Notes: generated by a model not told the origin, from the letters alone. Positions 32,003 to 43,544 are shown, counted from the stretch's first letter. The stretch is 64,000 bases of DNA from Lucinisca nassula (GCA_963580285.1 OY757011.1:119479874-119543873), one strand, 5' to 3'. Numbers and translations are program-made.

Positions 32003-32082
32003 TAGTTTACCAGTACTCATGTGCGGTCGGTTTCAGATCTGCGTGGCAGCACTATTCAGCCCAATCTGTTTCTTCAAGCCCC
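32003..32082 (-). mobile_element. SINE-A 5' fragment
   Basis: AGTTTACCAGTACTCATGTG, CGGTCGGTTTCAGATCTGCG and TTTCTTCAAGCCCC. Only the 5' third is present. Confidence 0.7.
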
Positions 32083-32222
32083 AAGCTGAACACTGTTAAC
32101 GTCGGATACTTAAGCAAAACTTTGCATACAGGCTCCAATGAACAGCACAGGTAGATCTCTTAAAAAGCATTTTAGTAACCTTGGCTCAAGGGAGCTTGAT
32201 AAGCTTGTGGTATAATGTATTT

Positions 32223-32458
32223 GGGCCCCGTCAAGCGATTTTGGTACTTATCGCCAATGCGAGCAGCGAAGGTTCAGGCGAGCCTGCGCATCCGCACAGT
32301 CTCGCCAGAACCTTCGCTGCTCGCTCGTACAAGCAGTGAATCAAGAGGACCCTTTAGATAGAAAGCCATATCCCTGGCCCCTCTGAATAGCTGGGCATGC
32401 GCAGTTAAAATTTGTCATGACGGAATGCTCGAAGACACAAATTTGCTTGGCGCGGCTC
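32223..32458. mobile_element. F MITE with ATTT duplication
   Basis: Ends GGGCCCCGTCAAGCGATTTT and AAATTTGCTTGGCGCGGCTC, flanked by ATTT at 32219-32222 and 32459-32462. Internal hairpin GCGAGCAGCGAAGGTTCAGG with its complement around TGCGCATCCGCACAG. Confidence 0.85.
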
Positions 32459-32463
32459 ATTTA

Positions 32464-32830
32464 ACCATTAACCCATTGTTTGTAGGAAGCCCCTAAATGG
32501 GTACCCTGGCAAACAGTGTAGACCCAGACACGGACGTCTGACGTTACATCAATGCAATAAAACGGCTGATCAAAAGGGCTAAACGCCCTATTTGTGCATA
32601 TGGCGAGCTATGCTCGCTGACAGGCATTTTGGGTTTGGTTGGTAACTTTTCTTTAAAGTATTGTATGTGCTCTGATTGAATCTCAGAGGCACGTGACACA
32701 GATCAGGCGCCGCATAACGCGGAGTCTGATTAGGGCCTGCACTATTTGCTCACAAAATTTTCCATTAAAAATAGGACTGACACCCCTTATATGACAAATG
32801 GATTTGTCTATCATATAACAATGGAAGAGT
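32464..32830. mobile_element. G MITE split by ~130 bp
   Basis: CAAACAGTGTAGACCCAGAC at 32512 is one hairpin half; CAGATCAGGCGCCGCATAAC and GGCCTGCACTATTTGCTCAC at 32699-32755 are the other. CCATTAACCCATTGTTTGTA lies at the left end. The middle (32540-32695) is unassigned. Confidence 0.5.
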
Positions 32831-33059
32831 CAACAAGTATACAATGGGCTAATGTCATAAACGTTAAAAACTCTTGTAGCTAAATGACAGAACGAACATA
32901 TCCCTTTTGTATCCAAAAGTCATATTCCAATGCCAAAACATGTTCAGGAATATCATAATTCTGACCGTAGAAGTCCATTTTTACAATCTATTGATCCTTA
33001 GAGGTTTGATCTGTTGGTGACCAAACTCATTCTATCTAAATGCAGTCGGCCCTTGCTCT

Positions 33060-33228
33060 TAATTTGGATACGATTTCGGGTCGCGGTTAGAGCCTCACTG
33101 GTTACGGTCATCATTTCCCCTACAAATTCTATGAACTGGCTAACCACTTACGAATATGTTAAATTAAACTGACTGGCTCGGTATGACCTAGAATAATTTG
33201 ACTGGGTCGGTAATCTCCAAAACAACTA
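33060..33228 (+). mobile_element. Degenerate SINE-B 3' half
   Basis: CTGGCTAACCACTTACGAAT, AAACTGACTGGCTCGGTATG and TTGACTGGGTCGGTAATCTC follow the SINE-B 3' order with many substitutions. Confidence 0.55.
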
Positions 33229-33235
33229 GTCTTTG

Positions 33236-33534
33236 TTGGTTTGTTTGATTGAGGTCTAACGTCCACGTCAACACTATTTAGGTCCTTTTGGAGACGTGTC
33301 TTCCAATTTTGTGTGACTTTTACCCGCATTGAGATGAAATGACATCTCAATCCCTGCCGCCCAATAAAACCAATAGGCTTTATATGCACTGGACGGTCTG
33401 ACTCGCATCACTTTGCCTGGACAGGCTTAGTCCATCTTAGCGGTTTACCAGTGCTCATGTGTGGTCAGTTTCACATCTGCGTGGAAGCATCGTGTTGCTG
33501 AGTCTATTTCTCCAAGCCCCGATGGGCGGGGGCC
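33236..33534 (-). mobile_element. SINE-A, minus strand
   Basis: GTTGGTTTGTTTGATTGAGG to CTCCAAGCCCCGATGGGCGG. Diverged from the other copies. TSD not obvious. Confidence 0.82.
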
Positions 33535-33599
33535 AACAATCAATCTGCAGCCTACAGATGTAAATGGCAACTTTAAATATCGCATCACCATTAGTGTTT

Positions 33600-33692
33600 T
33601 GGTGGTGGACGAGGGTTGTGGATGGGGGAGAGAAAAAGGAAGGAGCGGTTGTGGGGGTGGGGGTGGGAGTTGGGATGGGGGGGGGGGGGGGT
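33600..33692. repeat. G-rich tract
   Basis: GGTTGTGGGGGTGGGGGTGG, then GGGATGGGGGGGGG: many G runs of 4 or more on the plus strand, able in principle to form G-quadruplexes. Confidence 0.8.
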
Positions 33693-34045
33693 AGTTTCCT
33701 TGATTCTTAGTTTATATTATGAAGTGACGCATGTTTGTATTAACACATCTCACTTCTTGGCAAATTCACAAAATTTACGTAGGTCATCAAACTTGCTTTA
33801 ATCTTTATAACCGTAAATCATTTTAGACGTATGTGCAAATTACATCTGTTGGTGGGTTCACCAAGTGTACTGATGTACTGATTGCAATGAGGCGGAGACG
33901 GACATAAGATCATGTGTACGCTCTGCTGGCACGAATAGGTCAACATATCGGTTTATGAGTCGCAACGTAAGAAAAACAGTCTTCTGGAAGATACAAACCG
34001 TGCTGCTCAACCATTTATCCGTGAAGGACTGATATTTTTTCTTAT

Positions 34046-34142
34046 TACCGCACAAAAAGTATGTTATGGGTTCTCATTAGAAGCGCCTCGGCGAGGCGCT
34101 TCTAATGAGTACCCACAACATGCTTTCATGCACAAATAAGAT
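34046..34142. mobile_element. D-type MITE core
   Basis: Hairpin GTTCTCATTAGAAGCGCCTC and its complement GAGGCGCTTCTAATGAGTAC, arms continuing into TATGTTATGGG and CCCACAACATG. GAAGCGCCTC variant of the D core. Confidence 0.65.
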
Positions 34143-34153
34143 AAATACCTCCA

Positions 34154-36632
34154 GTTGACCTGTCTAATGATCTGCGTCGGTCGGTGTGTGCTCGGAGGGG
34201 GTGTGCTGTATTTGCCGGGACTTGTCCATCATCCGTTTCGGTTTCAGAACTTTGGGTTTGAGACACACTGATGAAGATTAAATATCAGAATGGTCTCTGT
34301 GTCGCTAAATTTGGTATAATTACGCCTTAATTGCAACCACTGGTCGGTATCTATGCTGGCGGATGATTCGTTCGTCCCCGAGGGTATCATCAGCTCAGTA
34401 TCAGTTCCTCAGTGCTGAGGTTGATACTGCGGAGTTGACGTCAGTACTCAGCTACTGATTTAAATAACTATGTTATATCTTTAACTTTTGCAGCATAAAA
34501 TTCTAATTTTTCTAAAACTGAGACTGACTTGTCAGGTGAGACATGTATCTTAGCGGATTTGGTTGCCACTTTTTGTTATATTTTAAAATTTTGCAAGTCT
34601 CGCTACTTTGGACATCTCCTTCCTGATGCCCGGGACTTCCGCAGAGTGTAGGCCATGTTTGCTGATGTTGGCTCGGTGGGGGACGCCTATTAGTCTCGAT
34701 GTAGGCGTCTCTTGCCTGATGCCTCCATGGCAGTTGACCTGTCTCATGATCTGCGTCGGTCGGTGTGTGCTCGGAGTGGGTGTGCTGTATTTGCCGCGAC
34801 TTGTCCATCATCCGTTTCGGTTTCAGAACTTTGGGTTTGAGACACACTGATGAAGATTAAATATCAGAATGGTCTCTGTGTGGCTAAATTTGGTATAATT
34901 ACGCCTTAATTGCAACCACTGGGTCGGTATCTCTGCTGGCGGATGATTCGTTCGTCCCCGAGGGTATCATCAGCTCAGTATCAGTTCCTCAGTGCCGAGG
35001 TTGATACTGCGGAGTTGACGTCAGTACTCAGCTACTGATTTAAATAACTATATTATATCTTTAGTTTTTGCAGCATAAAATTCTAATTCTTCTAAAACTA
35101 AGACTGACTTGCCAGGTGAGACATGTATCTTAGCGGATTTGGTTGCCACATTTTGTTATATTTTAAAATTTTGCAAGTCTCGCTACTTTGGACATCTCCT
35201 TCCTGATGCCCGGGACTTCCGCAGAGTGTAGCCATATTTGCTGATGTTGGCTCGGTGGGGGACGCCTATTAGTCTCGATGTAGGCGTCTCTTACCTGATG
35301 CCTCCGGTTGACCTGTCTCATGATCTGCGTCGGTCGGTGTGTGCTCGGAGGGGGATGTACTGTGTTTGCCGGGACTTGTCCATCATCCGTTTCGGTTTCA
35401 GAACTTTGGGGTTGAGACATACTGATGAAGATTAAATATCAGAAAGGCCTCTGTGTCACTAAATTTGGTATAGTTACGCCTTAATTGCAACAACTGGGTC
35501 GGTATCTCTGCTGGTGGATGATTCGTTCGTCCCCGAGGGTATCATCAGCTCAGTATCAGTTCCTCAGTGCTGAGGTTGATACTGCGGTGTTGACGTCAGT
35601 ACTCAGCTACTGATATAAATAACTATATTATATCTTTAATTTTTGCAGCATAAAATTCTATTTTTTCTAAAACTAAGACTGACTTGTCAGGTGAGACATG
35701 TATCTTAGCGGATTTGGTTGCCACTTTTTGTTATATTTTAAAATTTTGCAAGTCTCGCTACTTTGGACTTCTCCTTCCTGATGCCCGGGACTTCTGTGGA
35801 GTGTGCCATGTTTGTTGATGTTGGCTCGGTGGGGGACGCCTATTAGTCCTGATGTAGGCGTCTTTGGCCTGATGCCCCAAGTTCACCTGTCTCATGATCT
35901 GCGTCGGTCGGTGTGTGCTCGGAGGGGGTGTGCTGTGTTTGCCGGGACTTGTCCATCATCCGTTTCGGTTTCAGAACTTTGGGGTTGAGACATACTGATG
36001 AAGATTAAATATCAGAAAGGCCTCTGTGTCACTAAATTTGGTATAGTTACGCCTTTATTGCAACAACTGGGTCGGTATCTCTGCTGGTGGATGATTCGTT
36101 CGTCCCCGAGGGTATCATCAGCTCAGTATCAGTTCCTCAGTGCTGAGGTTGATACTGCGGTGTTGATGTCAGTACTCAGCTACTGATTTAAATTACTATA
36201 TTATATCTTTAATTTTTGCAGCATAAAATTCTAATTTTTCTAAAACTAAGACTGACTTGTCAGGTGAGACATGTATCTTAGCGGATTTGGTTGCCACTGT
36301 TTGTTATATTTTAAAATTTTGCAAGTCTCGCTACTTTGGACATCTCCTTCCTGATGCCCAGGACTTCCGTGGAGTGTGGGCCATGTTTGCTGATGTTTGC
36401 TCGGTGGGGGAAGCCTGTTAGTCCTGATGTAGGCGTCTCTTGCCTGATGCCTCCAGATGACCCGTCTCATGATCTGCGTCGGTCGGTGTGTGCTCGGAGG
36501 GGGATGTGCAGTGTTTGCCGGGACTTGTCCGTCATCCGTTTCGGGTTTCAGAACTTTGGGGTTGAGACACACTGATGAAGATTAAGTATCAGAAAGGCCT
36601 CTGTGTCACTAAATTTGGTACAGTTACGCCTT
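34154..36632. repeat. Tandem array, ~575-bp unit, ~4.3 copies
   Basis: Unit starts at GTTGACCTGTCTCATGATCT occur at 34154, 34733, 35307, 35881 and 36456, spacing 574-579 bp. Copies are highly alike. Each unit holds GATGATTCGTTCGTCCCCGA, a hairpin CAGTATCAGTTCCTCAG / CTGAGGTTGATACTG, and TTTGCAAGTCTCGCTACTTT. Frames on both strands (for example minus 34512-34847 and 36246-36572) recur but shift frame from copy to copy, so a coding role is not supported. The unit length exceeds usual mollusc satellites. Origin unknown. Confidence 0.85.
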
Positions 36633-36709
36633 AACAAATAATATTTGAATATTTCCTTCGAAAAGCGACGGGGAAAAAGCAAAAGCCAACGACTGTTGGC
36701 ATTTTATTT

Positions 36710-36945
36710 GAGCCCCGCCAAGCGAATTTGGGTCTTCGAGCATTCCGTCATAACAAATTTTAACTGCGCATGCCCAGCCATTCAGAGGGGCCAGGGATAT
36801 GGCTTTATGTCTGAAGGTTCCTCTTGATTCACTGCTTGTATGAGCGAGCAGCGAAGGTTCTGGCGAGACTGCGCGGTTGCGCAGGCTCGCCTGAACCTTC
36901 GCTGCTCGCATAGGCGATAAGTACCAAAATCGCTTGACGGGGCCC
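36710..36945. mobile_element. F MITE with ATTT duplication
   Basis: Ends GAGCCCCGCCAAGCGAATTT and AAATCGCTTGACGGGGCCC, flanked by ATTT at 36706-36709 and 36946-36949. Hairpin GCGAGCAGCGAAGGTTCTGG around TGCGCGGTTGCGCA. Opposite orientation to the 32223 copy. Confidence 0.88.
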
Positions 36946-36965
36946 ATTTTATGAGCAGGATAAAA

Positions 36966-38880
36966 TCACGCTCCAGTGAGTTGAGCTTATTTCAGCTCAA
37001 CTGTCACGTAAGTGAGCTTTTGGAATCACCTTTTGTCCGTCGTTCGTCGTGCGTGCGTGCGTACGTCCGTAAACAATTTCTTCAAACGATATCTCATCCT
37101 AAACCACTGGTCGGATTTTGACCAAACTGCGCAGGAATGATGCTTAGGTGGTCCCCTTTCATAGTGGTTCAAATGGTTCCGGTCCGGTCCGTTGCACATC
37201 TAGGTCACAGGAGCCAAAAATATATTTTTTTTACTGAAAACTTAAAAAAAATCTTCTTCTCTGAAACCGGACGGCCCAGGTCTTTGATATTTGGTATGAA
37301 GCTTCATCTAGTGGACCTCTACCAAGATTGTTCAAATTAGAGCCCTTGTGCCAAATGCCCCCGCCCCGAGACCCTTTGGTTTTACATTGACTTAAATAGA
37401 GAAAATCTTAAAAAAATACTTCTTCTCTGAAACCGCAAGGCCCAGGTCTTTGATATTTTGTCTGAAGCTTCATCTAGGCGGCCTCTATCAAGATTGTTCA
37501 AATTACAGCCCTGGGACCAAAAATCCTCCCACCCGGGGCCCTTTAGTTTTACATTGGCTTATATAGGAACAGTCTTTAAAAGTCTTCTTCTCTGCAACAG
37601 CAAGGCCCTGGTCTTTGATATTTGGTGTGAAGCTTTATCTAGTGGACCTCTTTCAAGATTGTTCAAATTATAGCTTGAGACCAAAAATGCCCCGGCCCCA
37701 GGGCCCTTTGGTTTTACATAGACGAATATAGGGGAAATCTTTACAAATCTTCATCTCTGAAACCAAAAGGCCCAGGTCTTTGATATTTAATATGAAGCTT
37801 CGCTTAGTGGACCTCTATTAAGATTGTTCAAATTATAGCCCTGGCGCAAAAAATGCCCATTCACCGGGGCCCACTGGTTTTACATAGACTTATATAGGGA
37901 AAATCTTTATAAATCTTCTTGCCGTAAACAAGAAGGCTCAGTTCTTTGATATTTGGTATGAAGCTTTGTCTAGTGGACCTGGACCAAGATTGTTCAAATT
38001 ATAGCCATGGACCCAGTAAATGGCTCCGCCCCAGGGCCCACAGGTATTACATAGATTCAAATAGGGCAAACCTTTAAATATCCTCTTGCCTGAAACCAGA
38101 AGGTCTTTGATATTTGGTATGACGCTTCATCTTGTGGACCTCTAACAAGATTGTTCAAATTATAGTTCAGGGACCAAAATGGCCCCTCCTCGGGGTCCAC
38201 TGGTTTTACATAGACTTATATAGGGAAAAATTTCAAACATCTTCTTGTCTGAAATCACAAGGCCTAGGTCTTTGATATTTAGTATGAAGCTTTGTCTAGC
38301 AGACCTCTACCAAGACTGTTCAAATTATAGCCCTGGGGCCAAAAATGGGCCCACCCCGGTGTCCAATGGTTTTAGATAGACTTATATAGGGAAAACCTTT
38401 GAAAATGTTCTTGTTTGAAACCAGAAATCCAAGGTCTTTGATATTTGGTAAGACGCTTCATCTAGTGGACCTGACCCTGGGGCCAAAAAAGGGCCCACCC
38501 CGGGGCCCATTTACTTTACATAAACTTATATTGGGAGAACCTTTGAAAATCTGATTGTCTGAAACCTGATGGCCAAGGTCTTTGATATTTTGTTTGAAAC
38601 CTGATTGCCAAGGTCTTTGATATTTGGTTTGAAGGCTCGTCTTGTTGATTTCTACCAAGAATGTTCGAATTATAGCCCGTGGGCCAAACATTGCCCCGTC
38701 CCGGGGCCGTCAGGTTTTATATAAACTTATATGAGGAAAACCTTTAAAAATCTTCTTTTCTGAAACCCGAAGGCTCCGATCTTTGATATTTGGTATGAAG
38801 CTTCACCTTTTAGACCCCCTCGAGATTATAGCCCTGGGGGCAATAATGGCCCTCCCTGGGGCCCACTTATTACACTATGG
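36966..38880 (+). mobile_element. Repeat element with ~165-bp tandem core
   Basis: A lead segment (36966-37260) with CACCTTTTGTCCGTCGTTCG, a GTGCGTGC run and CTGGTCGGATTTTGACCAAA is followed by about 10 units of TCTTTGATATTTGGTATGAA, TAGTGGACCTCTACCAAGAT, TGTTCAAATTATAGCCCTGG and CATAGACTTATATAGGG. TCTTTGATAT starts fall at 37281, 37447, 37612, 37777, 37943, 38104, 38269, 38435, 38579 and 38780. Resembles pearl/Helentron-type bivalve elements with variable tandem cores. No coding frame conserved. Confidence 0.75.
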
Positions 38881-38975
38881 ATCAGGAAAGCGATGCAGGG
38901 ACATCATGGCCCTCTTGATTTAAAACCTCGACTCTTTTAGTTACCTGTATAAATGGATATACTTGGCCCTTTTAA

Positions 38976-39196
38976 CCCTTTTTGTACCTAATGGAATCGT
39001 CCTCCTTATATAAAGCAGGAGTCCATTCCAAACTTTAGGGGTGTCAAGTTGAGTTTTCTTCCAAATTGATTTGGAAAATGACTGAAGATTTAGCAAACAG
39101 TGGAGGCCCTGATCAGACGCCGCGTTATGCGGCGTCTGATCTGGGCCTGCACTGTTTGCCAGGGTATCCCTTTTGGGGTTTCCGGAACAAAGTGGG
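38976..39196. mobile_element. G MITE, complete, TTAA-flanked
   Basis: TTAA at 38972-38975 and 39197-39200; ends CCCTTTTTGTACC and AACAAAGTGGG. Hairpin GGCCCTGATCAGACGCCGCG with its complement at 39105-39165. Confidence 0.85.
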
Positions 39197-39565
39197 TTAA
39201 ATATGAGTTACGAAAAATGACTCGTTGTGACGATGATAATGTCAACGTATTACATTTCAAACAGTCTGGTCGATTTTAATGGTGTCAGCGCAATAAAAAC
39301 ATCTTATACTGGATGAAACATGGAGAAGATGTAATTAAAATCAGTTTAAATCTCGGTTCAAAGCTCTTGTAGACAGGACATAGCAAACCTGAGCAAATAT
39401 AACCTATAAACAAAGTGTATATTTGTAGCTAATATGATTTATAGCATTCGAGTATTTACCTATGTATATTTGGGGTGGTTGGGTGTATCTTACGTCACCG
39501 GGGCCCCCAACTGATATTTACTTGCACTTGGACAAGGTCTGTTGTCTTTGCAGCAGGTACATGTA

Positions 39566-39780
39566 CGTTTGTTTGTTTGATCTGAGGTTTAACGTCCCCG
39601 TCAACACTGTAAAAGTCATGTTTGAGACGTTGCTTCCAGTTTTGTGGAACTTTTACCCGACATTGAGATGAAATGACATCGCTAGCCCTGTCGCCAAATG
39701 AAACCAATAGGGTTTATAAGCATGGCCGGTCCAACTCGCACCGCTTTGCCTGGGCTGGCTTGGATCCTCTAAGCGGTTTA
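39566..39780 (-). mobile_element. SINE-A, 5'-truncated, 10-bp TSD
   Basis: CGTTTGTTTGATCTGAGGTT to CCTCTAAGCGGTTTA. GGTACATGTA at 39556-39565 and 39781-39790. Truncated about 85 bp from the 5' end. Confidence 0.9.
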
Positions 39781-39900
39781 GGTACATGTAAGGGTAGAGG
39801 GGTGGGGTGTTTATTTCTTCTGTTCATTTTCCTCCTCTTTCCCACCAGGGTTGACGTGTCATTAAACCCCTACACAATCATTCAATGACCTATGTATATT

Positions 39901-40156
39901 TTGTTTGTTTGATTTGAGGTTTAGCGTCCCCGTCAACACTGTATAGGTCATTTTGGAGACGTTGCTTCCAATTTTGTGGGTCTTTTACCCGACGAGATGA
40001 AATGACATATCAAGCCCCGTCTCGCGACGAAACCAATAGGAGCATGAACGGTCTGACTCGTACCGCTTTGCCTGGGCAGGCTTAAATGTACTCGTGTGTG
40101 GTTGGGTTCAGCTCTGCGTGGAAGCATCATGCAGCCCATCTATTTCTTCAAGCCCT
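39901..40156 (-). mobile_element. SINE-A, minus strand, 14-bp TSD
   Basis: TTGTTTGTTTGATTTGAGGT to TATTTCTTCAAGCCCT. GACCTATGTATATT at 39887-39900 recurs at 40157-40170 with one change. Internal deletion of the region near CTTAGAGGATCTAAG. Confidence 0.87.
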
Positions 40157-40399
40157 GACCTATATATATTAAGCAATTTCAATCCTGTAGTCTGGTATAG
40201 ATAACTATGCAAACAGTGTAGATCCAGAGACGGCTCATTCTTATCATATTCTGCTCTGTTTGCCATCAGTCAATTATTGTGACTAAATCCATATTTATAA
40301 GAATTCAAGGCAGAAACTCAGGGGTGAAAGTGTTGGGCACGCAACAAGCGTCAGCACAACCTGATCAGAGCCTTCCGTGTATACAAAGGACTTCTATGA

Positions 40400-40542
40400 A
40401 CCACAGGCACACGTCGCAAAGGCAACGTCAAATCAACGCCGGTGCAAGACGTTGCACCGACCTTGATGTGACGTTGAATAAACGTCACGACGTTGTATCG
40501 ACGTTGATGTGACGTCACAATTACGTCACGTGCCTGCTGGGT
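40400..40542. mobile_element. J MITE, partial (ACGT-rich)
   Basis: Repeated GACGTTG / CAACGTC motifs, a local hairpin GGTGCAAGACGTTGCACC at 40440-40457 and right end CGTGCCTGCTGGG. Matches the end of the J copy at 48122-48230. Confidence 0.6.
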
Positions 40543-40782
40543 ACCGTTTGGAAAGTATTGGTGGCTCCTGTCATAAATATGCCACTCTCCTCCTAGATTT
40601 TCAGCCATTTCAGTTTTTACCATGGGTTAAGAAGTATAATGGAAAACAGTATAGATCCTGAACAGCTGGCTTCCAACTTGTCTGGATCAATATTGTTTTC
40701 ATAGAAGGGTAATCCGTTTAGTCGTATTAAAGTCTGAGGACCACCGAGCCATAGAGACCCGGCACGAAAAATACCATCTACC

Positions 40783-41440
40783 CATCACCAAAACACGCCT
40801 ATTTAATTTTGACCCCCTTGAACCTCACTTTCATATCGTAAAACTGGGGTTTTAATACAGGCGTAAACCATATTTATCCTATCCCTGCTGTATAATATAG
40901 ATTGCGGGTACTCGTTAGAACCGCCTCGATGCTGAGGCGGTTCTAACGAGTACCCTCAATCTATATTTTGAGCAATGATAAGACAAATATCACAATTTTT
41001 CAACTTACAATTTTCTTTTTTTTTTTTGGGGGGGGGGGGGGGGCGGTAAAATTTACTATGTATTTGTATAGGCGTGTTTTCATTATGTGGGGTTTGCGGT
41101 ACCTACAGACAAGCAAGCGTCTTGGAGTTTTAGATGATTATAGAAACTAGCGATATTGTTCCAATATAATTTGGACCCCATTAAACCCAACTTTTATATA
41201 GTAAAACTGGGGTTTACAGGGGGTAAACAATATTTATCATATCTCTGCTTTAAAATATATTTTGAGCAGAAATAAGAAAATTATCACAATTTTTCATCGT
41301 AAAATGTTCGTTTTTTTCGGCGGTAAAATTTACGATGTATTTGTATAGGCGTGTTTTCGTAATGCGGGTTTGCGATACCTGCAGACTAGAAAGCGTCTTG
41401 GAGTTTTAGATGATTATAGAAACTAGCGATATTGTTCCAT
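40783..41440. mobile_element. Tandemly duplicated D1 MITE plus flank
   Basis: The first D1 copy (40783-41087) is followed by a 75-bp flank GTCTTGGAGTTTTAGATGAT TATAGAAACTAGCG. The second D1 copy (41160-41364), which lost its core hairpin, is followed by the same flank at 41394-41437. The order MITE-flank-MITE-flank shows a segmental duplication, not two insertions. A T/G run at 41017-41043 is in the first copy only. Confidence 0.75.
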
Positions 41441-41679
41441 ACCAACGGCGAACACTAGAGGTACTAGGATGCTGATCAGACTGCCCTAATGTGCAGTCTG
41501 GTGCAGTCTGGTGATATGCATTTATATTTGTCATAAAAAGCAAAAAACGATGTTTTTATGACGAGGCGAATCCGAGCCAGAGCATGACAAAAACTTCAAA
41601 ACGAATGCGCGACCTGCGAAAACACAGATGGGCCTTTATAACAAATTCGGTTTATTTTAGTTACTTGAGTCTTGATTGT

Positions 41680-41856
41680 TTGAGTTTTACGTCTCACCAA
41701 CAGCTAAGCACATACGGAGACGGGACCTAGCTAAGCACATACGGAGACGGGACCTAAGTTTAAAGACTCATCCAAAAGTCAGGAGAAGCCCGGGATCGAT
41801 CCTGCGACCCCTGCATGGTTTACATGGCTTGTAGCATAACCACTACACCACGGATG
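41680..41856 (-). mobile_element. SINE-C, minus strand
   Basis: Complement of the 7448 copy: GTTTTACGTCTCACCAACAG (3' end), GCCCGGGATCGATCCTGCGA (B box) and CATAACCACTACACCACGGA (A box). A 26-bp segment CTAAGCACATACGGAGACGG is tandemly duplicated. Confidence 0.85.
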
Positions 41857-42255
41857 TTTCTTATTATTTTAGTTAATGAACAGCCGATATGCGAACAGCG
41901 AAGACTCTGATGAGTCTGTGCGGATGGTCGCATCGGTATTTTTATATGTACTGTCGTGCAGCAGCTGATGTTTTCTCGTGTCACGACTGATTTTTGTAAG
42001 ACTTCCGTGTCCGAGCTTGTTTACTATGAAACCCTAAGAAGCTTAACCCATTTTATACTAGAAACGGGACAAGGACTCTGACAGCCCTGCGTTTCGATAA
42101 AGACACAGTAGGCAGCTCCTCTTCAGAACAAATTGCGTCACCTTATTTTTCAAGCATCAAAAGTGCTGCACACTTTTCGATAAGTCCTACTGGCATGACA
42201 ACCCCACAGAGGTAAGGCAAAGTAAAGAAAGAGATGGGGCGTCATTAACTTTTTG

Positions 42256-42555
42256 ATGACCGGGTCCTACATAATTATTCAGAACTAACGATGTCTTTAG
42301 TGAACATATCGCCAAAGATTTTGATCATTTTCTACAGCAAAAAAGTACCCAATTTGCCAAATTTTCAGCAAACATACCAGGGTCCATTTGTTAAAAGCAT
42401 CGTTAGACTGTGCTTTAAGCAAACAGTGTAGGTCCATATCTGATCGGGATCTACACTGCTTGTCAATGTCCAAAAAAAGGGCCAACAAATTCGTTTATGA
42501 GGTCGTTAGTGGTCAACTTGTTCACTGTTCTAGCAAGTGCAATGTCTAAACTTCT
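42256..42555. mobile_element. H MITE split by a G MITE remnant
   Basis: CAGAACTAACGATGTCTTTA and CCATTTGTTAAAAGCATCGT on the left, GTGGTCAACTTGTTCACTGT TCTAGCAAGT on the right. The interruption at about 42412-42505 holds CAAACAGTGTAGGTCCATAT and GATCTACACTGCTTGTC of the G family. Confidence 0.5.
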
Positions 42556-42785
42556 GGGGCCAGTTGTTCAAAACTAACGACGTCTTTAGCTAACGTATCG
42601 TTAAAACTTTGATCATTCAATATTGTGAAAATACTAACATTTTTGCTGAAAAAAATGTGAGCAGGTTTTGCTCACATTTTGTCAGCAAAAATAACAAAAT
42701 TTTACATATTCTCGTTGCTAGAATGGTTAATAATTTGACCAATAACGAGCTCGTTAAGCTAACTAGGCTTTGAACAACTGGACCC
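42556..42785. mobile_element. H MITE, complete
   Basis: Inverted ends GGGGCCAGTTGTTCAAA and TTTGAACAACTGGACCC. Inner arms AACTAACGACGTCTTTAGCT and AACGAGCTCGTTAAGCTAAC. Central hairpin CAAAATGTGAGC / GCTCACATTTTG around AGGTTTT. Non-coding. Confidence 0.8.
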
Positions 42786-42800
42786 TGTCATTTAGGCTAA

Positions 42801-42860
42801 AAAAAAAAAAACAAAAAAAAAAAAAAAAACAAAAAAAAAAAAAAAAAAAAAAACAACAAC
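42801..42860. repeat. Poly-A tract
   Basis: About 55 A residues with a few C interruptions. Confidence 0.95.
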
Positions 42861-43194
42861 ATCTGCGAGTAGCTTTTTTGCTGATGAAAGCTTTAACAAT
42901 TTGTAATTAACGGTGTCGGTATTTTTGAATGACCTGTCCCAAAGTATTTATTACATATGGATATATAGAACAGTTATAACATTAACAGTTAGACCACTAC
43001 CAATCTCGTTGAGCTGCATTGTAATGCTTTGAACCTGGGAATTTGAAGTAAAGAAAGATCTGACTGAACCAGAAACCTTTTTATTCACTTATCGTTACAC
43101 CCATTTAGGCCGGTACGACCTATGCAGATATTTCAGCCGTCTCATCAGGATCTACACTGTTTTCCACCCTGTAAATGACTTTGATTTCACAATA

Positions 43195-43544
43195 CAGTCG
43201 AACTTCAATGGCTCGAACACCTTTGGGACCATGAAAACCTGTTCGAGACAGGGGTAGTTCGAGCCACTGAGGGCTAATACCAGGGGGCATAACGACATAC
43301 CTTAGGACATCTTTTTCTGGGTTCTATAATGAAAAATGTATGCTGTGTGTACTCATTAGAATCGCCTCATCGAGGCGATTCTAATGAGTACACACAGCAT
43401 ACATTTGCAAGATAAAAGACGAAAATATCCTAATTTTAGCCCTCCCTATTTCTTATGTACAGAAATTCCCTAGGGACTCAAAAACGGGTTCGACTCAGCC
43501 ATGGTAAACGAGCCATCGGTGTTCGAGCCATTGAAGTTCTACTG
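43195..43544. mobile_element. I element, TA-flanked CAGT ends (pogo/Tigger-like MITE)
   Basis: TA at 43193-43194 and 43545-43546. Ends CAGTCGAACTTCAATGGCTC and GAGCCATTGAAGTTCTACTG, about 27 bp inverted. A D-type hairpin (GTGTACTCATTAGAATCGCC) sits inside at 43340-43405. CAGT ends with a TA target indicate a Tc1/mariner-pogo transposase in trans. Confidence 0.75.

Noticed and set aside
34380..34410. CTGATGA on the minus strand near CCCTCGGGGACGAAC in the 575-bp array
   Set aside because: Second core reads GAAC instead of GAAA and stem II does not start with a proper pair. Not a hammerhead.
35993..36030. Hammerhead-like CTGATGA ... GAAA in units of the 575-bp array
   Set aside because: GAAA is not conserved in the first two units, the first stem II pair is a mismatch, and no stem I or stem III partner was found.
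34512..36572. Recurring 85-111-residue minus-strand frames in the 575-bp array
   Set aside because: The frame changes between units and stops differ; similarity reflects tandem duplication of DNA and not conservation of a protein.
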